A stretch of 64,000 bases of DNA from Betaproteobacteria bacterium. GTDB lineage: Bacteria > Pseudomonadota > Gammaproteobacteria > Burkholderiales > CAIKXV01. Under the pieces are notes generated by a model. That model was not told the DNA's origin and ran no database searches. It was given only the letters and a program-made list of their open reading frames with translations. Below, one piece after another: positions 16,666 to 25,605 of the stretch (position 1 is its first letter; each line of letters begins with the position of its first letter). A program made the translations under genes and the position numbers. The stretch covers positions 124,001 to 188,000 of the forward strand of contig CANGYF010000001.1 in NCBI GenBank assembly GCA_947458265.1, read 5' to 3'.

Positions 16666-17658
16666 ATGATCGTACCCGCCTACTGGGCCGAGGCCCGAGT
16701 GCAGCAGCGTGCCGGCGACCGGCAGGTCACGGTGCGCCGCTTCGGCTGGTCCGATGCAGGCCAGGACGATGCGCAGGCGATGGCCGATGCGCGCGCAGCC
16801 GAGGCGATGCAGCGCATCGTCGCTGGTGAGCCGCTGCCCAATCGCGAACGGAAGCGCGAACCGAAGGTGCCGTACAACGGCGCCGCAGGCGTGCCGATCC
16901 GCGAGGAGATCACCGGCCGCCAGGGCAGCGTGGTGGTCACCCGCAACAGCTATGGCGCGCGCTGCCTGAACGTGCCCGACGTGCTGATTGCGGATATCGA
17001 CTTCGTGCCGCCCTCGACATGGAAGGCTGGACTGGTGGTGCTCGCCGTGCTGGCACTGGCCTCGATCGGTGCCGGGCTCGCGCAGGGCTCCTGGCTGTTC
17101 GGTGGCCTGCTTCTGTCGGTGTCGCTCGTGGCCTTTTCGCCGATCGCAGGCCTCCTGCTGCGCCTGCGGCAGCGTATGCGTGGCGGCCCGGAAGCGATGG
17201 CGCTGCACCGGGTCGAGCGTTTCCTCGCGGCCAACCCCGGCTGGAACCTGCGCACCTACCGTACGCCGGCCGGGCTGCGGGTAATCGCGACCCATCGCAC
17301 CTTCGATCCCGCCGACCCGGAGGCGCTGAAGTTCTTCCGGGCGGTGGCGGCCGACCCGGTCTATGTGCGGATGTGCCTGAACCAGCGCTGCTTCCGTGCG
17401 CGCGTGACCGCCAAGCCGTGGCGCATCGGCATCGAGGACCATCTGCGGCCGCGGCCCGGCGTCTGGCCGGTCGACCCTCTGCGCCTTCCGGTTCGCACCG
17501 CATGGATCGAAGCCTACGAAGCGAAGGCTGCGGCCTTCGCGGCCTGCCGCTACGTGACCACGGTGGGCAGCGGCGTCACCGACCCCGTGGTCGAGCCGGT
17601 GATCGCGCTGCACGACGACCTGAGCCGCGCGAACATGCAGGGGCTGTCGATCGCCTGA
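16666..17658 (+). CDS. Hypothetical membrane protein
   Basis: A 330-residue protein of unknown function. The N-terminal 120 residues are soluble and charged (AEARVQQRAGDRQVTVRRFG, then REEITGRQGSVVVTRNSYGA). Two membrane segments follow at about residues 123-143 and 146-165, then a soluble C-terminal half of about 160 residues with NLRTYRTPAGLRVIATHRTF and CRYVTTVGSG. The layout suggests a bitopic protein with both ends on the same side of the membrane. It lies 18 bases downstream of the ureohydrolase gene and was probably co-transcribed with it. No catalytic motif was recognised. Confidence 0.75.
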   Translation: MIVPAYWAEARVQQRAGDRQVTVRRFGWSDAGQDDAQAMADARAAEAMQRIVAGEPLPNRERKREPKVPYNGAAGVPIREEITGRQGSVVVTRNSYGARCLNVPDVLIADIDFVPPSTWKAGLVVLAVLALASIGAGLAQGSWLFGGLLLSVSLVAFSPIAGLLLRLRQRMRGGPEAMALHRVERFLAANPGWNLRTYRTPAGLRVIATHRTFDPADPEALKFFRAVAADPVYVRMCLNQRCFRARVTAKPWRIGIEDHLRPRPGVWPVDPLRLPVRTAWIEAYEAKAAAFAACRYVTTVGSGVTDPVVEPVIALHDDLSRANMQGLSIA

Positions 17659-17767
17659 GCCGGGTGGGACCGCGCGATGCCATCGCGGTTCCAGTCGATG
17701 GTGCGCACGCGGATCGGCTACGATCCCGGTCCCGCCTGCGTGGCCGGCAAACAGAGGTCTGCCCCCG

Positions 17768-18700
17768 ATGTCCCATTCAGCCGCACCGATCCGCATCCGC
17801 TTCGGCGGCTACCAGATGCCGGCGTCCATCCACAACCAGGCGGCGCGCCGCTTCGGCGAACGGCTTGCCGCGCGCCTGGGCGAGGACCGCGTGCAGTTCG
17901 AACTCATCGGCAACGTGCTCGACCTCGGGCGCCCGTCGGGCGACCTGCCGTCGATGGTCGAGACCGGCGAGCTGGAAGCCTGCTACATCTCCTCGGTGCG
18001 CTTCACCGGGCCGGTGCCCGAGTTCGGCGCGCTCGAGCTGCCGTTCATCGTGCGCGACCGTCCGACGGTGCATGCGGCGTTCGACGGCGAACTGGGCGCG
18101 CTGCTCGAGGCCGGCATGCATGCGAAGACCGGCGTGCGGCTGCTCGGGCTATGGGACAACGGTTTCCGGCACCTGTCGAACAAGGTGCGGCCGATCCGCA
18201 CGCCCGCCGACTGCCGCGGCCTCACCATCCGCACCCAGATGAGTGCGCTGCATGAAGAGCTGTTCGCCGCGCTCGGCTTCGTGCCGATCCCGGTCGACGT
18301 GAAGGAGTTCGTCGAGCAGGTCGCCGGCCCGCGCTTCGATGCACAGGAGAATCCGCTGACCAACACGTACAACTTCGGCGTGCAGGACTACCACCGGTAC
18401 ATGACGCTGACCGGCCACCTGTTCGGCGGCACCGCGTTCATCCTCAACACCCAGGTGTGGCGCAGCTGGCCGGCCGACGTACAGCAGGCGGTACTCGAAG
18501 CCGCGCGCGAGGCGACCGTCTACCAGCGCGAACTGGCCGGCGCCGAGGACGCATTCGTGCTGTCGAAGCTCGACCCCGCGAAGAACGAAGTGATCGTACC
18601 CACCGCAGAGGAACGCCAGGCCTTCATCGCCGCCGCCGAACCCGTGATCGCCCGCCACCGCAGCGGCTTCGACCCCAGGATCCTCGCCTGGCTCTCCTGA
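17768..18700 (+). CDS. TRAP-type solute receptor (DctP-like), orphan
   Basis: A 310-residue protein of the TRAP DctP family. The receptor core is visible: FGGYQMPASIHNQAARRFGERL at the start, LELPFIVRD, the RGLTIRTQMSALHEELFAALG hinge with its substrate-binding arginine, the long NPLTNTYNFGVQDYHRYMTLTGH segment and WPADVQQAVLEAA. No signal peptide can be seen before the first strand, which is unusual for a periplasmic receptor. Neither dctQ nor dctM permease genes are nearby. The stop codon TGA directly abuts the repeat element that starts at 18700. Confidence 0.78.
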   Translation: MSHSAAPIRIRFGGYQMPASIHNQAARRFGERLAARLGEDRVQFELIGNVLDLGRPSGDLPSMVETGELEACYISSVRFTGPVPEFGALELPFIVRDRPTVHAAFDGELGALLEAGMHAKTGVRLLGLWDNGFRHLSNKVRPIRTPADCRGLTIRTQMSALHEELFAALGFVPIPVDVKEFVEQVAGPRFDAQENPLTNTYNFGVQDYHRYMTLTGHLFGGTAFILNTQVWRSWPADVQQAVLEAAREATVYQRELAGAEDAFVLSKLDPAKNEVIVPTAEERQAFIAAAEPVIARHRSGFDPRILAWLS

Positions 18701-18830
18701 AAATCCGGGTCAGAGACGAATTCCGGGTAAATCCGGGTCAGAGACGAATTGGCGTAGCCGCACTGCGCCGCTGTAAAGCCGTGCGCGCCAATTCGTCTCT
18801 GACCCGGATTTACCCGCGGATTTACCCGGA
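18700..18830. repeat. Palindromic repeat element, site 1
   Basis: Lies between the convergent TRAP receptor and trkH genes. It holds three copies of the core TCCGGGTCAGAGACGAATT. The arms at 18729-18754 and 18786-18811 form a 26-bp perfect inverted repeat around a 31-base loop; an extra direct copy begins at 18700 and a partial copy (GCGGATTTACCCGGATT) ends the element. Its position between two converging gene ends would suit a bidirectional terminator, but no U-tract is evident. One of six related sites in the window. Confidence 0.85.
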
Positions 18831-18833
18831 TTG

Positions 18834-20315
18834 CTATTTGCGCCAGAAGACGGGCGTGAAGACGATCAGCAGGGTGAAGAGTTCGAGCCGGCCGAGCAAC
18901 ATGGCGAAGGTACAGACCCAGGTCTGGAAGTCGGTCAGGCCCGCGTAGGTCGTGGCCGGTCCGACATCGGCCAGCCCAGGGCCCGTGTTGTTCACGCACG
19001 CGACGGCCGCGCTGAACGCGGTGACCACATCGAGGTTGGTCGCTACCAGCAGCAGGGTGGTGATCACGATCGTCGCGATGTACACGAACAGGAAGGCTAG
19101 CACCGCGAACACGATGTTGTTCTGCACGACCGCGCCGCCGACCTTCACCTGGGTCACCGCGTACGGATGCAGGATGCGCACGAACTCGCGGTAGACCTGC
19201 TGGTACAGGATGGCTGCGCGCACGATCTTGATGCCGCCGCCGGTCGACCCGGCGCAGGTGGCGAAGCTCGACAGGAACAGCAGCCACAGCCCGGCGAACA
19301 TCGGCCATGCGCCATAGTCGGTGCTGGCGAAGCCGGTGGTGGTCGCTACCGAGATGGTGTTGAACATCGCATAGCGAAGCGCCACCAGCGGGTCTTCGTA
19401 CACGCCGAGGAAATACAGGTAAACGGCGATCAGGACCCCGCTGCCGACGGTGACGCCGATGAACAGCCGCGCTTCGGGGTCGCGCCGGTAGGGCTGCAGG
19501 CTGCGGCCGCGTAACGCGCTGAAGTGGGTGATGAAGTTGATGCCCGAGGCGAGCATGAAGCAGATCGCCACCACCTCGATCGCCAGTGAATTGAAGTGGC
19601 CATAGCTCGCGTCGTAGCTCGAGAAGCCGCCCAGCCCCATGGTCGAGAACATGTGCATCAGCGCGTCCAGGCTGCTCATGCCGGCCAGCCAGTAGGCCAG
19701 CCAGCAGGCGGCCGACAGCAATCCGTAAATCGTCCACAGGCCCTTGGCGGTCTCGGCCAGTCGCGGCGTGAGTCGCGATTCCTTCATCGGACCCGGTGTC
19801 TCGGCCTTGAACAGCTGGCGCCCGCCGACGCCGAGCAGCGGCAGGATCGCCACCGCCAGCACGATCAGGCCCATACCGCCCATCCAGTGCATCTGCGTGC
19901 GCCAGACGTTGATCGACGGCGGCAGGTGGTCGAGGCCGCTCAGCACCGTCGCGCCGGTGGCAGTGATGCCCGATACCGCCTCGAAGTAGGCGTCGGTCGC
20001 GGACAGGCCATCGATCGCCGAGTGCAGCGGCAGCGCAGCGAACGCGGGCAGCACGGCCCACACCATCGCCACCAGCAGGAACGCGTCGCGGATCTCGAGT
20101 TCGCGCCGGTAGCGCAGCGTGGACAGCCACGTCACCGCGCCGGCCACCGCGGTGATCGCGATCGCGCGGTCGAAACCCGCGGAGGCGCCGTCGTCGAGCC
20201 AGCGCGACACGCCCAGCGGCAATGCCATCGTGATGCCGAAGATCAGCGTGATCAGTCCGAACACATGCAGCACCGAAAGGTTGCGGTGCAGCTCGCGCGA
20301 ACGGAAATCGGCCAC
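18834..20315 (-). CDS. trkH: Trk potassium uptake membrane subunit
   Basis: A 493-residue TrkH-type potassium channel-like protein with about ten to twelve membrane segments. Selectivity-loop glycines are recognisable in four repeats, for example SGITATGATVLSGLDHLP, MGLGGFSSYDASYGHFNS, ISVATTTGFASTDYGAWP and VACVNNTGPGLADVGPATTY. CAGSTGGGIKIVRAA is the conserved cytoplasmic gating-loop motif. It starts two bases after the trkA stop, so the two subunits are made together. The stop codon lies a few bases from the repeat element at 18700-18830. Confidence 0.95.
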   Translation of the reverse strand: MADFRSRELHRNLSVLHVFGLITLIFGITMALPLGVSRWLDDGASAGFDRAIAITAVAGAVTWLSTLRYRRELEIRDAFLLVAMVWAVLPAFAALPLHSAIDGLSATDAYFEAVSGITATGATVLSGLDHLPPSINVWRTQMHWMGGMGLIVLAVAILPLLGVGGRQLFKAETPGPMKESRLTPRLAETAKGLWTIYGLLSAACWLAYWLAGMSSLDALMHMFSTMGLGGFSSYDASYGHFNSLAIEVVAICFMLASGINFITHFSALRGRSLQPYRRDPEARLFIGVTVGSGVLIAVYLYFLGVYEDPLVALRYAMFNTISVATTTGFASTDYGAWPMFAGLWLLFLSSFATCAGSTGGGIKIVRAAILYQQVYREFVRILHPYAVTQVKVGGAVVQNNIVFAVLAFLFVYIATIVITTLLLVATNLDVVTAFSAAVACVNNTGPGLADVGPATTYAGLTDFQTWVCTFAMLLGRLELFTLLIVFTPVFWRK

Positions 20316-20317
20316 CG

Positions 20318-21739
20318 CTAGAAGAAGCCGACGCCGACGGCGAACAGCTTCTCGATCTTCGGCACCAGGTCCTTCGACACCGCGAACACGATCACATGGT
20401 CGTTGCGCTGGATCACCGTGTCGCGGTGCGCGATGATCACCTCGTCGTCCATGCCGATCGCGCAGGCGATCTCGTCGTCTGGCAGCGCATCGCGCTGGCG
20501 CACGATCGCGGCGATCGTCGCACCCTTCGGCAGGCCGATCGAATCGACGGTGCGTCCGACCACCTTCGACGAGCGCGGGTCGCCGTGCGCGATGATCTCC
20601 AGTGCCTCGGCCGCCCCCCGGCGCAGCGAATGCACCGCGACGCAGTCGCCGCGCCGCACGTGCGCGAGCAGCGATCCGATGGTGACGGTGGCCGGCGACA
20701 GCGCGATGTCGATCTGGCCGCCATGCACCAGGTCGACATAGGCCGCGCGGTTGATCAGCGTGATCACCCGGTGTGCGCCCATGCGCTTGGCGAGCAGCGA
20801 CGACATGATGTTGTTCTCGTCGTCGTTGGTCAGCGCGCAGAACACGTCCATCTCGCCGACATGCTCGTCCGACAGCAGTTGTTCATCGGTGGAGTCGCCG
20901 CACAGCACCAGCGTCCGGTCGAGTTCCTGCGACAGCCGCTCGGCCGCGCGCTTGTGTACCTCGATCAGCTTTACCTGGTACTTCGACTCGAGCGAGGCGG
21001 CCAGGCGCGAACCGATGTTTCCGCCACCGGCGATCATCACCCGTCGTACTGGCTGGTCGGCGCGGCGCAGCTCGCGCAGAACGGTACGGATGTGTTCCCT
21101 GGCGGCGAGGAAGAACACCTCGTCGCCATGCTGGATCACCGTGTCGCCGGTCGGTATCAGCGGCGCGTCGCCGCGGAAGATTGCGGCGACGCGGCTATCG
21201 ACGTCGGGGATGTGCTGGCGGATCTCCGACAGCGGACGGCCGACCAGCGGGCCGCCGGTGAACGCACGCACCGCCACCATCTGCAGGCGGCCGTTCGCGA
21301 AATCGAGCACCTGCAGCGATTCGGGGAACTCGATCAGGCGCGTGATGTAGTCGGTCATGATCTGCTCGGGGCAGATCGTCACGTCGACCGAGAAATTGTC
21401 GGTACTGAAAACTTCCGGATGGGTGAGGTAGTCGGCCGAGCGGATGCGCGCGATGCGCGTGGGGATGTTGAACACGGTCGAGGCGAGTTTGCACGCGACC
21501 AGATTGGCCTGGTCACTCTGGGTCACCGCCAGCAGCAGGTCGGCATCGTCGGCACCGGCGGCACGCAGGATCGACGGGTGGGCGGCATTGCCCTCGACGG
21601 TGCGCAGGTCGAGGTGGTCGGCAAGCTGGCGCAGCCGGTCGCCGTCGGTGTCGACGATGGTGATGTCGTTCGCCTCGGACACCATGCTCTCGGCGACCGT
21701 GGACCCCACCTGACCCGCGCCCAGGATGATGATCTTCAT
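20318..21739 (-). CDS. trkA: Trk potassium uptake regulatory subunit TrkA
   Basis: A 473-residue cytoplasmic peripheral protein with two tandem RCK units. Each has a Rossmann NAD(H)-binding motif: IIILGAGQVGSTVAESM at the N-terminus and VMIAGGGNIGSRLAASLE near residue 230. Each is followed by a TrkA-C domain, the last one around DEVIIAHRDTVIQRNDHVIV. It gates TrkH in response to nucleotide binding. Length is near that of E. coli TrkA (458). First gene of the trkA-trkH pair. Confidence 0.96.
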   Translation of the reverse strand: MKIIILGAGQVGSTVAESMVSEANDITIVDTDGDRLRQLADHLDLRTVEGNAAHPSILRAAGADDADLLLAVTQSDQANLVACKLASTVFNIPTRIARIRSADYLTHPEVFSTDNFSVDVTICPEQIMTDYITRLIEFPESLQVLDFANGRLQMVAVRAFTGGPLVGRPLSEIRQHIPDVDSRVAAIFRGDAPLIPTGDTVIQHGDEVFFLAAREHIRTVLRELRRADQPVRRVMIAGGGNIGSRLAASLESKYQVKLIEVHKRAAERLSQELDRTLVLCGDSTDEQLLSDEHVGEMDVFCALTNDDENNIMSSLLAKRMGAHRVITLINRAAYVDLVHGGQIDIALSPATVTIGSLLAHVRRGDCVAVHSLRRGAAEALEIIAHGDPRSSKVVGRTVDSIGLPKGATIAAIVRQRDALPDDEIACAIGMDDEVIIAHRDTVIQRNDHVIVFAVSKDLVPKIEKLFAVGVGFF

Positions 21740-21794
21740 GCGGAGCGCCGGGCGAGGGCATGCGGCGTGAAGCCCAGCGCAGCCATGCGCGGGT

Positions 21795-22646
21795 TCAGGG
21801 CGCGGCCGGTCTGGCGTGGGCTGGCCAGTTGGCGCGCAGCCAGCCCTTCCATTCTTCGAATATCGCGGGATCGAGCGCCGCGATCACCGACTTCTCCCAG
21901 ACACCGCCGTCCCAGAAATCGTCGTGGTCGAGCGATGCACAGTATCCGCCTGCTTCCCGAAAGATCAGCCATCCTGCCGCGTAGTCCCAGAGCTTCTGAC
22001 CGCCGTGAAGATACACGTCAAATCGTCCGGCCGCCGAATAGCACCACTCGAGGCAGCTGGAGCCGTAGCTGCGCTGGCTGCAGTATGGCGCCTTCGCGGT
22101 CAGCCGGGCGGCCAGCGCGCGGTCCAGCCGCTTGAACTCGATGCCGGCCATCGCCTGGCGCAGCGCGACCGTCCGTCGCTGCAGCGGCAGCGGCTGGTCG
22201 TTGAGCCAGGCGCCGCAGCCGTCCTCGGCCTGGAAGGCCTCGTCGGCCACCGGGTCGTAGATGACGCCCAGCACCGGCCGGCCGCCGCGCACCAGCGCCA
22301 CGGAGATCGCGAAGCTGGGCAGCCCTACGGTGAAATTGGAGGTGCCGTCGATCGGATCGACGCACCAGAGCGTGCGGTCGCCGTCGCCCCAGGCCTCCTG
22401 CTGCTCGGCACCGGTCATCTCTTCCCCGACGAAGCCGCAGTCGACCAGCGAGCGCAGCAGCGGGGCCAGTGCATGCTGGGCGGCGATATCCGCCTCGGTG
22501 ACCACGCTGCCGTCGACCTTGCGCGAGTGCCGGGTATTCAGGAATCGCGGCATCACTTCGCGCGCCGCGACGCCACGCACGATCTCGACGGTGGCTGCGA
22601 GAAGGGCGGACGGCCGGTTGGAGGTGGGTGCGGCCGGGTCGGACAT
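21795..22646 (-). CDS. Inositol-monophosphatase-family phosphatase
   Basis: A 283-residue FIG/IMPase-superfamily protein. The metal-binding set is intact: VGEEMTGAE, WCVDPIDGTSNF and WDYAAGWLIFREAGG. The family removes phosphate from inositol phosphates, histidinol phosphate, PAP or sugar bisphosphates with Mg; which one applies here cannot be read. The start was put at ATG 22646 (MSDPAAPTS), although the frame is open upstream. It is 55 bases upstream of trkA on the same strand and diverges from rsmE. Confidence 0.87.
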   Translation of the reverse strand: MSDPAAPTSNRPSALLAATVEIVRGVAAREVMPRFLNTRHSRKVDGSVVTEADIAAQHALAPLLRSLVDCGFVGEEMTGAEQQEAWGDGDRTLWCVDPIDGTSNFTVGLPSFAISVALVRGGRPVLGVIYDPVADEAFQAEDGCGAWLNDQPLPLQRRTVALRQAMAGIEFKRLDRALAARLTAKAPYCSQRSYGSSCLEWCYSAAGRFDVYLHGGQKLWDYAAGWLIFREAGGYCASLDHDDFWDGGVWEKSVIAALDPAIFEEWKGWLRANWPAHARPAAP

Positions 22647-22786
22647 GGGATGGGATGGGATGCGGCGGTCGGTGCAGACGCCGTGGCCGGGATCGGGCCG
22701 TGCACGGCGGGTGGATGTGTAGAATCCGATGACTCTACCATTGTGCTGGAGCGGTCCCGCTTCAAGCCGCCTGTTCCGACCCCAGG

Positions 22787-23635
22787 ATGCGGATGCTAAC
22801 GCCCCGGTTTCACTGCCCGCAGGCCACGCCCGGGCTCGCCCGCGGCACCCGGGTCGAGTTGCCGGACGACGCGGCCCACCATGCGCTGCGCGTCTTGCGC
22901 CTGCGTGAAGGGCATCCGGTCGCGGTCTTCTGTGGTCATGGTGGCGAGTATGAGGCGGTGCTGGAGGCTGCGCACGGCAAATCGGCACAGGTGCTGCTCG
23001 GAACTTTCCACGCCGCCGACCGGGCACCGCGGGTGGACGTGCATGTCCAGCAGTCGGTGGTGGCGACCGAGAAGATGGACTGGGTGGTCGAGAAGGCGGT
23101 GGAACTCGGCGCGCGCCGGTTCACCCCGGTGCTGGCCGAGCGCAGCGTGGTGCGCCTGTCCGGCGAACGGGCGGCGAAGCGGGCTGCGCACTGGCAGGCG
23201 CTGGCGGTATCGGCGAGCGAACAGTGCGGGCTGAACCGCCTGCTCGACGTCCGGCCGGTGCAGGCGCTGGACGCGGCATGCGCCGGGCCCCATGATGATG
23301 GGGCCTTGCTGTGCATGCTGGATCCTGAGGGTGAGCGTTCGCTCACGCAGGAGTTTTCAGGCTTTCTCGCGGAGCCGATGACCGGAGCGGCGCGCGCCCT
23401 GGTACTGCTGGTCGGCCCGGAAGGCGGCTTCTCGCCGGCCGAGGCGGCGCTGGCGCGCGCGGCAGGTTACCGTCCGGTCACCCTCGGACCGCGCGTGCTG
23501 CGCACCGAAACGGCGGCGCTGGCGGCGCTGGCAGCGCTGCGCGCGACCGTCGATGACTTCATCCTGCCGACCTCCCCGTCGTCGTCCGCCGCCGCACCCC
23601 CACCCCGCCAGGCCATCTCCCCCGACCCTAAATGA
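22787..23635 (+). CDS. rsmE: 16S rRNA (uracil1498-N3)-methyltransferase
   Basis: A 282-residue SPOUT methyltransferase that modifies U1498 of 16S rRNA. The N-terminal PUA-like part has the DDAAHHALRVLRLREGH signature, and the SPOUT knot has LLVGPEGGFSPAEA and TLGPRVLRTETAAL, which bind S-adenosylmethionine. ATG 22787 and ATG 22793 are both possible. The C-terminal 25 residues are a Ser/Ala/Pro-rich tail longer than usual. The stop overlaps the argA start by four bases (ATGA). Confidence 0.94.
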   Translation: MRMLTPRFHCPQATPGLARGTRVELPDDAAHHALRVLRLREGHPVAVFCGHGGEYEAVLEAAHGKSAQVLLGTFHAADRAPRVDVHVQQSVVATEKMDWVVEKAVELGARRFTPVLAERSVVRLSGERAAKRAAHWQALAVSASEQCGLNRLLDVRPVQALDAACAGPHDDGALLCMLDPEGERSLTQEFSGFLAEPMTGAARALVLLVGPEGGFSPAEAALARAAGYRPVTLGPRVLRTETAALAALAALRATVDDFILPTSPSSSAAAPPPRQAISPDPK

Positions 23636-24960
23636 ACACATCGCCGCCCTCGTTCGTCACCTGGTTCCGCGCTGCGGCGCCATACATCCATGCGTTCCGC
23701 GGCAAGACCTTCGTCGTCGCGTTCGGCGGCGAGGTGGTCGACGAGGGGCAGCTCGCGCACCTGTCCCACGATGTCGCCCTTTTGGCGAGCCTGGGGGTGC
23801 GGTTGGTGCTGGTGCACGGCGTGCGGCCGCAGCTCGAGGTGCTGATGGCACAGCGGGGCATCGAGCCGCAGTACGCGAACGGGCTGCGGGTGACGGACGA
23901 GGCCGTACTGGGCTGCGTGAAGCAGGCCAATGGCATCGTGCGCATCGAGATCGAAGCCCTGCTGTCGACCGGGTTGCCGAACACGCCGATGGCCAATGCG
24001 GCGGTGAACGTCGCCAGCGGCAACTTCGTGGTCGCCTGCCCACGCGGGGTGTTCGAGGGCGTGGACCTGAAGTACACCGGTGCGGTGCGCAAGGTGGACG
24101 TCTCCGCGCTGCGGGGCCGTCTCGATGCCGGCGAAATCGTGCTGGTGTCGCCGCTTGGTTACTCGCCCACCGGCGAGGCGTTCAACCTCACGGTCGAGGA
24201 TGTCGCGACCTCGGTAGCCACCGCCCTGGCGGCCGAGAAGCTGATCTTCATGATCAACGGGCCTGGCGTGCAGCGCGGTCGCGGCAGGCTGCTGCGCGAG
24301 CTGACCCTGTCCAGTGCCGAGGCCTGGATCGCGCGCACCAAGAAATCGACGGTCGGACGCGGCACCGATATCGAGCGCTTCCTGCCAGCGGCGATCGACG
24401 CGTGCCGGCGCGGCGTCGCGCGCGCGCACCTGGTGAGCCGGCATGTCGACGGCGCGCTGTTGCTGGAGCTGTTCACCCACCACGGCATCGGCACGATGAT
24501 CTCGCGCGACTCGCTGGAGCGCCTGCGGCCGGCGCGCATCGACGACGTTGGCGCGGTGCTGCAGCTGATCGCACCGCTCGAGGCCGAGGGCACGCTGGTC
24601 AAGCGCGGCCGGGAGCGGATCGAACGCGAGATCGGCTACTTCACGGTGATCGACCACGACCGCCGGCTGATCGGCTGCGCCGCGCTGTATCCGTTCCCCT
24701 CGGCGCGCGCGGCCGAACTCGCCTGCCTGGTCGTCCATCCCGACCACCGCAACGCCGGCCATGGCGAGGCCCTGCTGCTGCACATCGAGGCTCGCGCCCG
24801 CGCCCAGAAGCTCGACAAGCTCTACGCCCTCACGACCCACACCGCGCACTGGTTCGTCGAGAACGGCTTCCACGAAGTCGACGTCAGCGAGCTCCCGGCC
24901 GAGCGTCGCCAGCTCTACAACTGGCAGCGCCGCTCCAAGGTCTTCGTCAAGTCCCTCTGA
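23632..24960 (+). CDS. argA: N-acetylglutamate synthase
   Basis: A 442-residue ArgA, near E. coli length (443). The N-terminal amino-acid-kinase domain (FVVAFGGEVVDEGQL, VLVHGVRPQLE) carries the arginine feedback site. The C-terminal GNAT domain begins around residue 295 (RPARIDDVGAVLQLIAPLE) and includes LVVHPDHRNAGHGEALL for acetyl-CoA. It catalyses the first step of arginine synthesis. Its ATG overlaps the rsmE stop. The stop codon TGA merges directly into the repeat element that follows. Confidence 0.95.
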   Translation: MNTSPPSFVTWFRAAAPYIHAFRGKTFVVAFGGEVVDEGQLAHLSHDVALLASLGVRLVLVHGVRPQLEVLMAQRGIEPQYANGLRVTDEAVLGCVKQANGIVRIEIEALLSTGLPNTPMANAAVNVASGNFVVACPRGVFEGVDLKYTGAVRKVDVSALRGRLDAGEIVLVSPLGYSPTGEAFNLTVEDVATSVATALAAEKLIFMINGPGVQRGRGRLLRELTLSSAEAWIARTKKSTVGRGTDIERFLPAAIDACRRGVARAHLVSRHVDGALLLELFTHHGIGTMISRDSLERLRPARIDDVGAVLQLIAPLEAEGTLVKRGRERIEREIGYFTVIDHDRRLIGCAALYPFPSARAAELACLVVHPDHRNAGHGEALLLHIEARARAQKLDKLYALTTHTAHWFVENGFHEVDVSELPAERRQLYNWQRRSKVFVKSL

Positions 24961-25104
24961 AAACCTGGGTCAGACACGCATTTCCCTGCAGGAAGGGATA
25001 CCGCGTCTTGCGATACCCCTTAGGCCGGAAATCCGGGTCAGAGACGAATTTCCTGTGGAAATTCGTCTCTGACCCGGATTTCCGGTCCGGATTTCTGACT
25101 CGGG
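24961..25104. repeat. Palindromic repeat element, site 2
   Basis: Starts at the argA stop codon. A degenerate copy (CTGGGTCAGACACGCATTTC) comes first; then arms 25026-25054 and 25058-25086 form a perfect 29-bp hairpin with only a three-base loop (TGT). A decayed copy (GGATTTCTGACTCGGGTTTC) ends it. The stem contains the core TCCGGGTCAGAGACGAATTT. The rest of the interval to yggX (25105-25272) contains no recognisable gene; the yggX promoter must lie there. Confidence 0.87.
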
Positions 25105-25272
25105 TTTCGGGGGCAGAACTCCTGGCCAGGGGACGTCCGATCGCTTGCTGCGATGCGTCACGGCAGGCGGTCTATCATCCGAGAACATGGAGGGTCATGA
25201 CCCTCACGCTGTCCGTCAAGAGCGCGCCGCGATTACACTCGACCTCCGATCCTGCAAGTCCCGGGAGTAGCC

Positions 25273-25545
25273 ATGCCCCGCACCGTCCATTGCATCAAGC
25301 TCGGCCGCGACGCCGAGGCCCTCGACTTCCCGCCCTACCCGGGTGCACTCGGCCAGCGTATCCTCGAGAATGTCTCGAAGGAAGCCTGGCAGTTCTGGCT
25401 TGAGCACCAGAAGCGGCTGGTCAACGAGAACCGGCTGAACCTGGCCGATCCGAAGGCACGCAAGTACCTCGCGGCCCAGATGGAAGCGCACTTCTTCGGC
25501 GAAGGCGCCGATGCGGCCCAGGGCTATGTGCCGCCGGCCGCCTGA
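25273..25545 (+). CDS. yggX: Fe(2+)-trafficking / oxidative damage protection protein
   Basis: A 90-residue YggX protein. It opens [20 protein letters not shown] with the conserved cysteine at position 7, and has [18 protein letters not shown] and the [10 protein letters not shown]-terminal motif. It protects Fe-S clusters and DNA from iron-driven oxidative damage; the mechanism is not fully settled. GGGAG precedes the ATG by five bases. It stands alone between the repeat element and ppk1. Confidence 0.95.
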   Translation: MPRTVHCIKLGRDAEALDFPPYPGALGQRILENVSKEAWQFWLEHQKRLVNENRLNLADPKARKYLAAQMEAHFFGEGADAAQGYVPPAA

Positions 25546-25605
25546 ATGCCAAGCCCGGTCCCGTCAACTCACTGAAACCCGACTGACATAGCCTCCCGAC
25601 CCGAA

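Noticed and set aside
18700-18830. Interpretation of the repeat as a simple intrinsic terminator
   Set aside because: The hairpin would fit, but it lacks a U-tract, occurs within reading frames (ccmF) and inside an operon (ccmA-ccmB), so termination alone does not explain it.
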